In this document: positions 10,401 to 20,200 of the stretch, piece by piece | How the letters are laid out: each line of letters begins with the position of its first letter | Numbering within the stretch: position 1 is the stretch's first letter | DNA from: Halichondria panicea | Taxonomy: Eukaryota; Porifera; Demospongiae; Suberitida; Halichondriidae | Assembly (NCBI RefSeq): GCF_963675165.1 | Contig: NC_087380.1 | Span: forward strand, 1,293,803 to 1,357,802 | DNA: 64,000 nt | Direction of reading: 5' to 3' | Notes under the pieces: generated by a model | The model's database searches: none | The model's input: only the letters and a program-made list of their open reading frames with translations | Told to the model about the DNA's origin: nothing | Position numbers and translations under genes: made by a program

Positions 10401-13326
10401 CAACATGTTTATGTTGATGTATCATGTTACCTTCAAATGGTGTCACGCTCTCTTCTGTAGGGTTTTGTCAAGCGAAACAAGTTTATTGCTTCTCAAGGTA
10501 TCAGTTTCATATTTCACTAGAGCATAACTCTATATGTACACTTGTGTTGCATGTGCTTGCCTTTATAATCTTACATAACTATAATTATTGTTAAATGCTT
10601 CATTGCTTGTTTTCAATATGTCTATTCCCCCATCCCCACACAAAGGACCACTACCCAATACTCTGGTGGACTTCTGGCGCATGATGTGGCAGGAGAGACC
10701 ACCCATAATAGTCATGCTCACCAACCTCATGGAGAACAACAAGATTAAGTGTCAACAGTACTGGCCTGACAGTGGCAGTGTGAGCTATGGCCCCTTCACA
10801 GTCACCATCACAGACCAGCAGGTCCTGGCTGACTACACTGTCAGAAACCTACTACTTGCAGTAAGTACCCTAATAGCATAATGGTGGCACATGTTGACAT
10901 TATTAGCATTGTGTTTTTTGAAAGTATACATTATTAATGCAAACATTTTCTTTCGTTATTGTGAAATGTTTGTCTTTAATGGAGTTATGCTCTCGCCAGA
11001 TTTCTTGTTTCTAGTTTTTAGCACACATTAATGGTCATTATTGTGTGATGTTCTTTGTCACAGATGAAAGGTGTAAGTGGGAAACCTTTCAAGACCACTC
11101 AGTTTCACTTTACGACGTGGCCTGATCACGGTGTGCCTGACTATGCCACGCCCATTCTTGGGTTTCATCGTCGGGTCAAGTCCCAACACAAGCCATCCAG
11201 AGGTCCTCTCCTGGTCCACTGCAGTGCTGGTGTGGGACGCACAGGCACTTACATTGCCATTGATAATGTCCTCGATCAGATCGCAGCCGAGGGTCTCGTC
11301 GATATTTCCGGAACAATTGTCAAATCTCGCAACCAGAGGATGAAAATGGTCCAAACCCAGGTAAGCACTATGTATAGACACTTACACAGTTAAATACTGT
11401 AACTCTAATTATGTCTGATCTGATAAAGAATGTGTAGGGGATTACATGTAGTCACGGAAACATTTGTACACAGTATAGTAAAGTGGTAATTATAATGAAT
11501 CTCGTCTCTTGTTCTTGTCTTTATAGCTTTTAGTTTTAGTTTTTTGTCCGTTGGGGAATACGAGTATCTAGGCAACATGTGCATTATGTACAACCCTATA
11601 GCTTCTTTTCTTTGAGATAAAAACTGTTACAGCTCACACACTGCCATTTTGATTCTACTGAGCATGCTCATTGCCCTGTCCCTATAGGACCAATATGTGT
11701 TCATCCACGATGCTATCCTGGAGTCAGTGACGTGTGGAGACACTCAGATCTGTGCTGGAGATCTGCGCAGACAGATACAGAAGATGTCATCAGTGGCCCC
11801 AGGAAAAACCACATCAGAATTCCAATACCAGTTCCAAATTCTGGAACAGGTCTCTCCAAATCCGAATGAGGTCAACTGCAGTAGTGCATTCAGACACAAG
11901 AACCTGAACAGGGGAATACAGTACCTACCAAGTAAGTTTTTAGAATAAGCGACCTTTCCTGATTATATGTAAACGACCCTTTAACAACTCCACAGTTGAG
12001 AATCACCGCGTGTTCCTGAAAGGGGAGGACCCTGGCCGTGACTACATCAATGCCGTCTTTGTCAATGTAATACTAAGTGTGTTTGCAAAGTTCATGTGTT
12101 TGCAAATAGTTACACAACTTTTTTTTAAATTGGACATTCGCAACTAGTCTATCAAAATAACTCTGGATAGCTCTGGAAACAGGCCTGATTAAGAAAAACT
12201 CCCATTTACATATAGCCCACGCTTTTTCAGAAATGGAAAATTTGGGTCAGAAATAAATCACTCATTAAGCACACCATAATTAATTATAACGCTATAATTT
12301 GGAGTTCAGTGGTCCTCCCTCCCTCCAGGGCTACAAGCACCAGAAGGCATACATCATTGCCCAGAATCCACTGGACTCAACTGTGCGTAACTTCTGGAAG
12401 ATGATCTATGACAGGAAGTGTGCGGCTGTTGTGATGTTGACTCCACTCAGTGAGAATGGGAAGGTAAGAGATGGTCTCCATTAGAGGTCCTCCCTGTTGA
12501 GTGTGTGTGTGTGTGTGTGTAGGAGGCATGCTCCCAGTACTGGCCAGAGAGTGGCAATGCCACCTCCTTCGGTGAGTTCACCATCGATAACTTGGGGGAG
12601 GAAGTCAACACTGGGTTCGTTATGAGGCAACTGAGCGTACTTAACAAGAAGGTGTGTTATTCATAATAATCTTCAGTTGTTTCTTTATTATTCCTTAATT
12701 TTTTCCTACAGACAAAGCAAACTCTTCAAATAATTCAGATCCAAATTCTCGATTGGAAGTCGACTGGTGCATGTGCAAACTTCAAGATTGTAACTGACGT
12801 CAATGAGGAGGTTGTAAAGGTTCAAAGGAGGACTGGAAACAAGGCGATTGTGGTCCACTGCAGGTGTGTATTTTTTGTGAGTAATTATGTGTTTAATATT
12901 TAGTTGTTTCCAGTGACACTGCGACCCGCTCTGGTATGTACTGCTCTGTAGCTACTACCATTGACCGTTGCAAGACAGAGGGAGTGGTGGATGTGTTCCA
13001 GGTGGTCAAGTCCCTCAGGGTCCACAAGCCAGGGGCAGTACCCTCAGTTGTGAGTTCATCTGCTTAAAGCTAGAGCCTGTACCACTTAATTACAAGTCAG
13101 ACCTCTCAGCTAGCTGTATAGAGGGCTATTATTGCACCATGCATTGCAATAGCTGTGTATTACTTGTATTTCCTACTATAATACACCGCAATGCACAGGT
13201 CAGTGTTGTGTCAGTGAGTTGTGTGAGTTAATGTGCCATTCCCCCTCACAGGACAACTACAAGGATGTTTTCGAGGCCTTGTTGGTCTACTTGGACTCCT
13301 TCGATACTTACGCAAACTTTCTCTAA
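4496..13326 (+). CDS. RPTP copy 1: Ig-Sushi(6)-Ig-TM-Ig-PTP-PTP receptor, intact
   Basis: Predicted single-pass receptor phosphatase of 1376 codons. Exons: 4496-4565, 4675-4998, 5050-5250, 5611-5796, 5853-6038, 6087-6266, 6321-6512, 6575-6760, 6821-7153, 7217-7322, 7464-7579, 7654-7851, 8664-8857, 8957-9041, 9126-9208, 10461-10497, 10646-10860, 11064-11360, 11688-11931, 11996-12066, 12329-12463, 12523-12651, 12712-12863, 12914-13049, 13252-13326. All junctions are GT-AG and phases chain to 4131 nt without a stop. Domains: signal peptide (MFPSRLFLCCLLGIVSLVYG); Ig-like 1 (exon 2); Sushi 1-6 (exons 3-8, phase 1-1); Ig-like 2 (exon 9); TM about residues 631-653 (IVVVILVILLIIFLVLF), then basic RQSRKK; I-set Ig about 694-784 with no disulphide Cys; PTP-D1 with WPD Asp about 985, [10 protein letters not shown] Cys about 1017 and Arg about 1023; PTP-D2 with HCSDTATRSG (Cys about 1306) but no WPD. 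D1 should dephosphorylate phosphotyrosine; D2 looks inactive. Exon 7 has an 18-nt in-frame duplication that adds a Cys. Ligand unknown. Confidence 0.87.
8147..8530. mobile_element. old inverted-repeat element in intron 12
   Basis: The ~810-bp intron between the two exons of the cytoplasmic Ig domain contains an imperfect inverted repeat about 45 bp long. The left arm includes AAAGCTTTATGGGGCATGATATTTCC and the right arm GGAAATATCATGTTCCTTAAAGCCTTT. Equivalent copies are in intron 12/13 of the other receptor genes (about 20838-21245, 32029-32430, 43207-43606, 54903-55304), so it was there before the array expanded. No transposase is visible. Confidence 0.5.
9209..10460. repeat. long intron 15 of copy 1 with a ~207-bp internal duplication
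   Basis: This 1252-bp intron separates the exon ending DYINACYVD from the 37-nt exon encoding GFVKRNKFIASQ. Two related blocks begin with GCAAAGAATCTGAACGC at about 9742 and 9947. Each continues through CTCACTTGAACCA, CTTCCTCCCAA and TTCGTGTAC, CTAGCTAGAGA, a tandem duplication with a period near 207 bp. Copy 3 has both blocks (about 33629 and 33835), copy 2 only one (about 22434), and copies 4 and 5 have lost almost the whole intron. Confidence 0.7.
12501..12520. repeat. (GT)10 tract directly before the exon 22 acceptor, copy 1
   Basis: A pure GT tract runs into the acceptor TAG of the exon starting at 12523. It is the short allele of the microsatellite that is about 96 bp in copy 0. Confidence 0.85.
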
Positions 13327-13509
13327 AGCTAAAAATGAAAACTATAGAACTGGGCGGCAGCTTTTGTTCCACTCACATTTTGGGAGGGGGATATTCTAAT
13401 ATAATATGCACATGTTTAAAGTTAGACGTAGGATTTTAGTTTTGTGTATTGCCACAATATCAAATTTTGGGACGATTTGGGTGAGAGTTGCCAAACTAAA
13501 AATCGTATA
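13327..13509. other. 3' flank of RPTP copy 1
   Basis: Sequence after the stop codon that is shared with the other copies (GGCGGCAGCTTTTGTTCCACT, GTTAGACGTAGGATTTTAG). It probably contains the 3' UTR. No canonical AATAAA was identified with confidence before the inserted element begins. Confidence 0.5.
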
Positions 13510-15116
13510 CACTGCAAAAATTTTGTTTGAAACTACATTGCATAATCGTTTTAACATTATTCTTAAACAGTTGAATCAACTTAATATTTAGTAAAATAAA
13601 AAGACAACGTTAAAATAATCAGTATATGTGGTTTTAACTTAAAATATTGTAGAATCACACAATGTCTTTTATTTCTACAATAATTTACATAGAATCTATT
13701 ATTGATATCTTAAATCAAACTAACAAACTCATTTTGATTAAATTATATTTGAAACTCTATCATGCAGCATGTTAGAATACAATATATAAATTTAGATTTA
13801 ACAATAATAATATTAATTTTGTTCTAACACAGGCACACATATAATTATATACAATCAATATTTTTAACAATCCATTTATAATAGCATGAGTGATGTGAAA
13901 TTATATATACAGTCATGAACATTGTAAGCAAGTTTGCATAGAACCATAGATATAGAGGACCTAGAGAAACTAAATGAAATTGTGGGCGTGGCTATGCTAA
14001 GTCTAAGATTGCGCATGCTCAGTAGATCTAGATCTGTGAAACCATGTGCTCCAAAAAAAGAGAAGACACCCTTACTATAATTATGCTGGACATTTGCTGC
14101 TATAAATCTGACTGTGATGATACTTCTGTGAGAGGTGAGGGACAGACATGAAGTGTTCTCAACAGTATAATTATAAAACTTTAATAGGTATGACTGTGAC
14201 TCGACTACACCAAGTGGATGATGATACTTCTAGTTCTGTAAGAGGTGAGGGACAGACATGAAATGTTCTCAACAGTATAATTATAAGGCTTTAATAGGTA
14301 TGACTGTGACTACACCAAGTGGATGATGATACTTCTGTGAGAGGTGAGGGACAAGCATAAAGTGTCTAGTTTTCTGGTGAACACTGTCACTGTCAATATA
14401 CCTCTAAGCATATACTTTTTCCTACAGAAATTCCTTAAACTGGCAAGCTTGACATGCGAGAACAAACGAAACAAACAGACGAATGGATAGAAGTGGCGTC
14501 ATTGTTGGATATCCTCTCGGTGATTGATAATACACAGTAATAATTAATATCAATAACAATGATGTATTTACTATTATAGGTGGACTCTGCATGGTCAAGA
14601 GTGATCGGTCTGCTATACTTGTGAGTCCAGTATGTTACACCAAGGAGAATTACTATTATTAATTTAAAACTGTCCTTCTAATTTAACATTGTATACCATT
14701 GTCTCACTCAGTTGTCACGAACGTTTCCTATCACTATTTTTGTATTAACATGTTATTTATTGAATTGAATAATAATTGTTATACCGATTCATTTGTAAAT
14801 CGTTGTTTTAGGAATTTATTTAGCTATAATGAGTCTTATTTATTATAATAAGTATTTTCTTAATGGTTGTTTTAATGTATGGCTTAAGTAGATTTGACAA
14901 TAAAACACAATAGTTTTAACCTAGCAATAATAATGTTAAAACTACATTTATACATTAATACTTATAAGTATTTTTAAATAGTTGTTATAATTATTACATA
15001 AAAGTTGAATTGACGCTTTTTGTACTTCGTTAAAGCTACATTAATAAATGTCACCTCAGTTTCAATTGTTTTGACCATTAAAAAAATTGTTAAATTGATT
15101 AATTTTTTTTGTAGTG
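13510..15116. mobile_element. 1.6-kb AT-rich non-autonomous DNA transposon with CACTRCAAAAA ends
   Basis: This block interrupts the spacer sequence shared with the other units: ...AAAATCGTATA | ... | CTAG...TGTGGCGGCCGG. The left end reads CACTGCAAAAA and the reverse complement of the right end reads CACTACAAAAA, flanked by TA on both sides. The interior is very AT-rich, carries a ~104-bp minisatellite at 14116-14353, and has no recognisable transposase ORF. The other spacers lack it, so the insertion is later than the duplications. The superfamily is uncertain. Confidence 0.65.
14116..14353. repeat. minisatellite, period about 104 bp, 2.3 copies
   Basis: Units start with GATGATACTTCT at 14116, 14220 and 14325. 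Each continues through GAGGTGAGGGACAGACATGA, CTCAACAGTATAATTATA, AATAGGTATGACTGTGAC and ACACCAAGTGGATGATG. It lies inside the 1.6-kb element. The third unit is partial. Confidence 0.85.
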
Positions 15117-15118
15117 TA

Positions 15119-15493
15119 CTAGTAATAATAATAGATGTGGCGGCCGGTCATGTCAGTGGTTCAGGTCGCCTTGTGTGATAATATTATGTTACTGATGGCT
15201 TGTCATACAGCCGCATAACATTGTTATATATTGATAAACTCAATAAACTATATAACTCAATATTGAGTTAATAGCTACCTTGTACTTGTACCCTCTACTC
15301 CTGCGTGTATCTATAGACCTTCCATATTAAACCTTAATTAGTGGTTTCCTTCATCAGAAGCAAGCATATACACATGCATCATTGGATCGAATTAGTGGCC
15401 GTAAGTAGTTTACAGTTATAATTAATAGAGTGAGTCCTTTCAGATGGCATGCTTATAGATCGAAGTCTTTTTGTTGCAACCTCTCCCCTATAG
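15119..15493. other. spacer upstream of UHRF fragment B
   Basis: A single copy of the block that is duplicated in the first spacer (GGCGGCCGGTCATGTCAGTG, GCTTGTCATACAGCCGCATA, CTACTCCTGCGTGTATCTATAG). It ends at the acceptor CCCTATAG before the SRA exon. No gene was seen. Confidence 0.6.
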
Positions 15494-16957
15494 GCCCTTA
15501 CTTGTACGTGTGACTGTCCCCTCAATGACAAGACAGGGAGTACAGTGCTCGGAAGTGGACAAACAGCAAACCAGTGGAGTGGCATACGGAACTTCAAGGT
15601 ACGGAAGAGCTCAGAGTACGCCCCAGAAGAGGGGAACAAGTACGACGGGATCTACAAGATCGTCAAGTACTGGCCAGAGAAGAACAAGAACGGATTCATT
15701 GTCTGGAAGTACCTCTTTAAGAGAGATGAGGTGGGTATATTTTGAGGAAAGATCTTTACGAGGTTTCGCGGATTTAATTTTTGTGAAATAGCACCCTTTG
15801 CAGTATGCATGCATGCGATTAAATTTGTGGGTCAAAAAACGTTCGCGGTACATGCTTAACAGCGAACGTTTATACACCCTTAGTATAGGTATGAGGTGGC
15901 CGTAGTTTTACTGTATGGATGTAAGTGTTGGCAGTCGTACTAAAGCCATGATATGCTGAAACTGTATTTTCAGTTACCCTCTCTCTGACAGTCTCATGCT
16001 CCTTGGATTCGTGAGGGCAAGAAGGCCATTAAGAAGCTAGGCCTCACTATGGAGTATCCTGATGGCTACCTCGAGGCTCAGGCTGCCAAAAAACAGAGCA
16101 AAGAAGCGGAGGCTGATGGTGGGGTGGGGTCAGATAAGGAGGCAGCTAGCTAGACAAGGGGAAGAGCTAGGGGACGAAAGAGAAAGGCCCTATATGTATG
16201 TGTGTCTATGCATGTTGAATTGATTTGTTGCTTTTAATTCCGTGCAGACTCCAAGGCTCGTGGTTCCCCTGCCAAGAAGAGCCAGCAACTTTGGTACGAG
16301 CTGAGCAAAGGTCAAAGGTCACTCATCAAGGCTGACACAGTCAACAGCAAAGTGTAGGAGGAGCTACTAGCCTCGGCCAAAGATGAGGGCCTAGTGAGTC
16401 ACTAGCTGCCTGGAAGTACTGCGATTTTGTAGTAATCGCTTATAGGGAAATGTATATACTTGACAGTTTTACCTGGTACTATGACTGTTATTGTAGCTAT
16501 ATTACCGTATAGCGGGTAATTTTCGGGGATAAAAATATTCGTGATTCAGCAATATTTAGCCATTCGTGGTTTATATTTTCGTGGTTGCTGCTTGCACTGC
16601 AGGTAAAGGTAGGTAAGGTCGCTTCATTCGTGGGTAAAATAAAATATTTGTGGTCCAGTGTTAAACCACGAAAACCACGAAATTTTGCCCCACGAAAATT
16701 ACCTGCTACATGTATACGGTAATACTTTCTTGAGAAAACACAAGATATATATATATGTGTATTCTTGGTACTGTGCTACTATATTACAGTACTGTATGCT
16801 ATACTCCATTGTACTGTACTGTATATATATCATTTGCATTGTTTCCCTCGCTCAGGCTGGTCTGCTGAGTCGTATCCAGGAGACATTCAACTGCATCGTG
16901 TGTCAGGAGGTGGTCTACCAGCCCGTCACTACCACCTACAGCCACAACATCTGTAAG
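15494..16957 (+). pseudogene. UHRF1/2-like fragment B, broken
   Basis: The four-block UHRF fragment recurs. 15494-15730 is the SRA C-terminal half and is open ([33 protein letters not shown]). 15992-16153 is the linker exon, ending in TAG. 16248-16393 is the pre-RING helix, where the Trp codon after NSKV is TAG at 16355-16357. 16856-16957 is the half RING, where the third metal-binding Cys is Tyr (TTYSHNICK instead of TTCSHNICK). The nonsense codon and the lost zinc ligand show this copy has no RING function. Its SRA half has changed little, perhaps only because the duplication is recent. Confidence 0.8.
16502..16722. mobile_element. MITE with TTACCGTATAGCGGG ends (spacer B)
   Basis: A copy of the element at 3764-3960, in the same position between the pre-RING and RING blocks. 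It is slightly longer because of an extra CCACGAAAACCACGAAATTTTG stretch near its right end. It ends TATACGGTAA at 16713-16722. Confidence 0.7.
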
Positions 16958-17237
16958 GTGGGGAACCACTGACTAGAGATATCACTGTGTCTTTGTAGTG
17001 TGCATAACGAATGCAGCTCAATATAATTATATAGCTGTATACCTATACATTTTTATAATGCATAAAATTCTCCATAGTAACTGGGACCACTGAACAGTAT
17101 TATTCTAGAACTGCAATGTAGGCATCTCCTGTGCACACTTCCTTAATTTAATATCGATTAAACTGAGTGCTTTCAGTATATATAATATATATAGTTATAA
17201 TTATTTCTCTCACATCAGCTCTACAAACTATTACAGA
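16958..17237 (+). promoter_or_regulatory. putative core promoter region of RPTP copy 2
   Basis: Equivalent of 4201-4495: CTGTGCACACTTCCTTAATT, then CTTTCAGTATATATAATATATATAG near 17170-17193, then TTTCTCTCACATCAGCTCTAC before the ATG at 17238. The TATA-like run is longer than in the other copies. Confidence 0.3.
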
Positions 17238-20200
17238 ATGTTCTCATTGACAAGGTTATTTCTCTGCTGTCTGCTGGGAAGTGCTTCCCTAGTGTATGGG
17301 CTGCCTTTGAGTGAGTTGATGTGCATGCAGTCAACCATAATTATATAGCTAAGCTATAATACTAACTTACTCTGCTATAAAGATTTGGTATCAGTCAATT
17401 ATTGTATTATGGAATACAGATCGACTGGCATCACCCACTGAGCCTGGTAACACTGACCACACTGGAGAAATAATATCGTTCTCTGATGTTGGATCAGGAG
17501 TTGGTACTGATCCACGAGCCTTGTATTGCTACACCAGAGACCCTGGTGGTGTAGTGTGGCAGGGTCCTGATGGGAGTACATTGCCCATAGTTGACCAGAG
17601 GAATGCAGTTAATGACGAACTGTTCATCAGTGGTGTTGATCATACTGCCGTTGTTCTGCATCGTGGTCCCTCACACTTAAGTCCTGATGGAGAACACTGC
17701 TGTGTGAGGACTCTAACCAATGAGAGGAGATGTGTCACCTTCAGTTAGTGCTAACAATATTATTGTCTATATGTGCAATACTAACCCCCACCCCCCACAG
17801 CTCCCTGCCCCACACTGAGTCCACTGTCTAATGGAATGATCTCATACGATGCAACCACCAACATTGCCACCTACACCTGTGACACTGCTGGGTACGCACC
17901 AACCATCACCATGGCCAGTGGATCAGTTCTGCAGATAACTTGTATGAGTAATGATACTAGTGCTGGTACCTGGTCTCAAACACCACCTGCAGCCTGTGCA
18001 TGTGAGTACTGTACCGTCTTCTGATTATAGCGCCATGCACCATAATGGAGGCGCCAACTACAAATTGTTTTACTCTAATCGAGCGTTAAGTTCTGGAATT
18101 ACTTTTTGCTGGCGTTTAGATAATTAGAAAAGAAACTGAAATCGAGGCTATACATACAATTCATCTATTATAGCCCTGTGGAACAGCTACTATTACTTTA
18201 CGTTGTATCGCTAAACGCCACTCTTAAGTTTTTCTTTTTTTCTTTCTATTTGTGCGCCACTGGAAATCATAATTAATTTGTGTTGCTGCAATTAAAAGAA
18301 AGACTGTATATAGTACTGCAAGCTGCATTCGAGCAATGCAAGCATACATTATTACACTTATACTCTCAGTTGTGTATTGTGGCTCCCCACCCAACATTAC
18401 CAATGGCTCTCCTAGAGTACCAATTGCAACCCCTGACGCAACCTCCTACAAAGGGACAGTAACCTACACCTGTGACACTGGGTATGAGGTCGTCGTCACA
18501 GCAATGGCCACATGTATGGCTGATAGAATGTGGGGACCTCCACCAACTTGTCAGCGTATGTTATTCTGCTGCATTATATTCCAATCACAATAATATTTTG
18601 CTTACTCAGCTGTAAATTGTGGGACACCTCCCTCTGTTACCAATGCATCTCCTGGAACACCCTCACCTGACACAACTCTCGGAGAGAATGTGACCTACAC
18701 CTGTGTCAGTGGGTATGAGGTCTCCACTGGAGTCATCACAGCAACAGCTACCTGTATGGCTAGTGGGGTGTGGGGACCTCTACCAACTTGTTCACGTAAG
18801 TCATGCAAATTGTCCATGTCTTCAAAATCATGTCCCTTCACAGCTGTTGACTGTGGCTCCCTGGGCGCCCCCTCCAATGGAGCAGTGAACACATCCTCTG
18901 GAACCACCTTCATGATGACTGCTACCTACACCTGTGACACTGGATACAACATTGTTAGATCAGACACTCGGACTTGTGGGGCTGATACAATATGGACTCC
19001 AGACGCCCCCACATGTGCACGTGAGTAGCATGACTGACTGTGTACACTGTATCCACTGTGTTCATAATCACAGCTGTTGACTGTGGTTCCCTCACTGTTC
19101 CTAACGGGCAAGTTAGTACATCCTCTGGAACCACCTTCATGAATGCTGCCATCTACACTTGTGATGATGGCTACACTCTCAATGGAGCATCAGATAGAAC
19201 CTGTCAAGCTAATAGAACCTGGAGCCTAACAGCACCTACCTGTGATCGTGAGTGCTTTAAACAAAACGTACATGACAGCTATAACTTAACATAACATATG
19301 TTTTATTTGCTGTTGACTGTGGTCCCCTAAATAACTCTACCAATGGACTAGTCAGTACATCCTCTGGAACCACCTTCATGATGACTGCTACCTACACCTG
19401 TAACACTGGATACAACATTGTTGGTAGTGAGAGCAGAACTTCTGGAGCAAGTGGAACAAGTGGAGTGTGGTTAGGAGAAGCTCCACTATGTAACTGTAAG
19501 ATTAACTGACAATCGTTGATTGTGCTTTGACCAATCAATCCAGTGATTCCTTTGAGCAGGGGATCGAGTGCCATTGTTAACAACTCTGCCTTATCACTGG
19601 CGACCATTGGAGAGGGTTCCTCTGCCCTCATCTGTCATACTGAGCTCATCACCTGCTGCAGAGGAGAGGACAACAATGGCGGTGATGCTCTCGGAGGGTG
19701 GAGAGGACCAAATGGTGGCAGCATTCCTGACTCAAACACCGATGGTTTCTACGTGTCGCGAGGTATGAGCTCCATTAGTCTGAACTATGCTAAGCGATCC
19801 AGTGAAGTAGCTGGTACCTACTGTTGTCAAGTGCCCAGGGAGAGTGGGGCAACCCCTACACATTGTGTCATGGTGACTGGTGAGTGTGGTTGAATTATGC
19901 AACCACAGATTAACTCACAATTGTCCTATTCCCCCAGTCTCTGCCCCTGTCCCTGTTGCTGCTATTGGTGGGGCAGTCGGTGCTATAGTGGTGGTGATTC
20001 TGGTGATCCTGCTCATCATATTCCTAGTGGTATTCCTAAGGTAAGCCAGATGAAGTGTGTGTATACAATGATGTGTATTCATTGTGGATCTAGCTAAAAA
20101 CAGTTGTGTACCCACAGCAACCTACAACCTGTTCATCGTGTACGCAGTACCAGAATATAGCTTATATAGACACTGAATTTAACAACGCAACTGTTATTAT

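Noticed and set aside
11058-11381. Antisense open frames opposite the PTP-D1 exon (also 23747-24073, 35015-35338, 45222-45545)
   Set aside because: They mirror a conserved coding exon on the other strand and have no start, splice or domain support.
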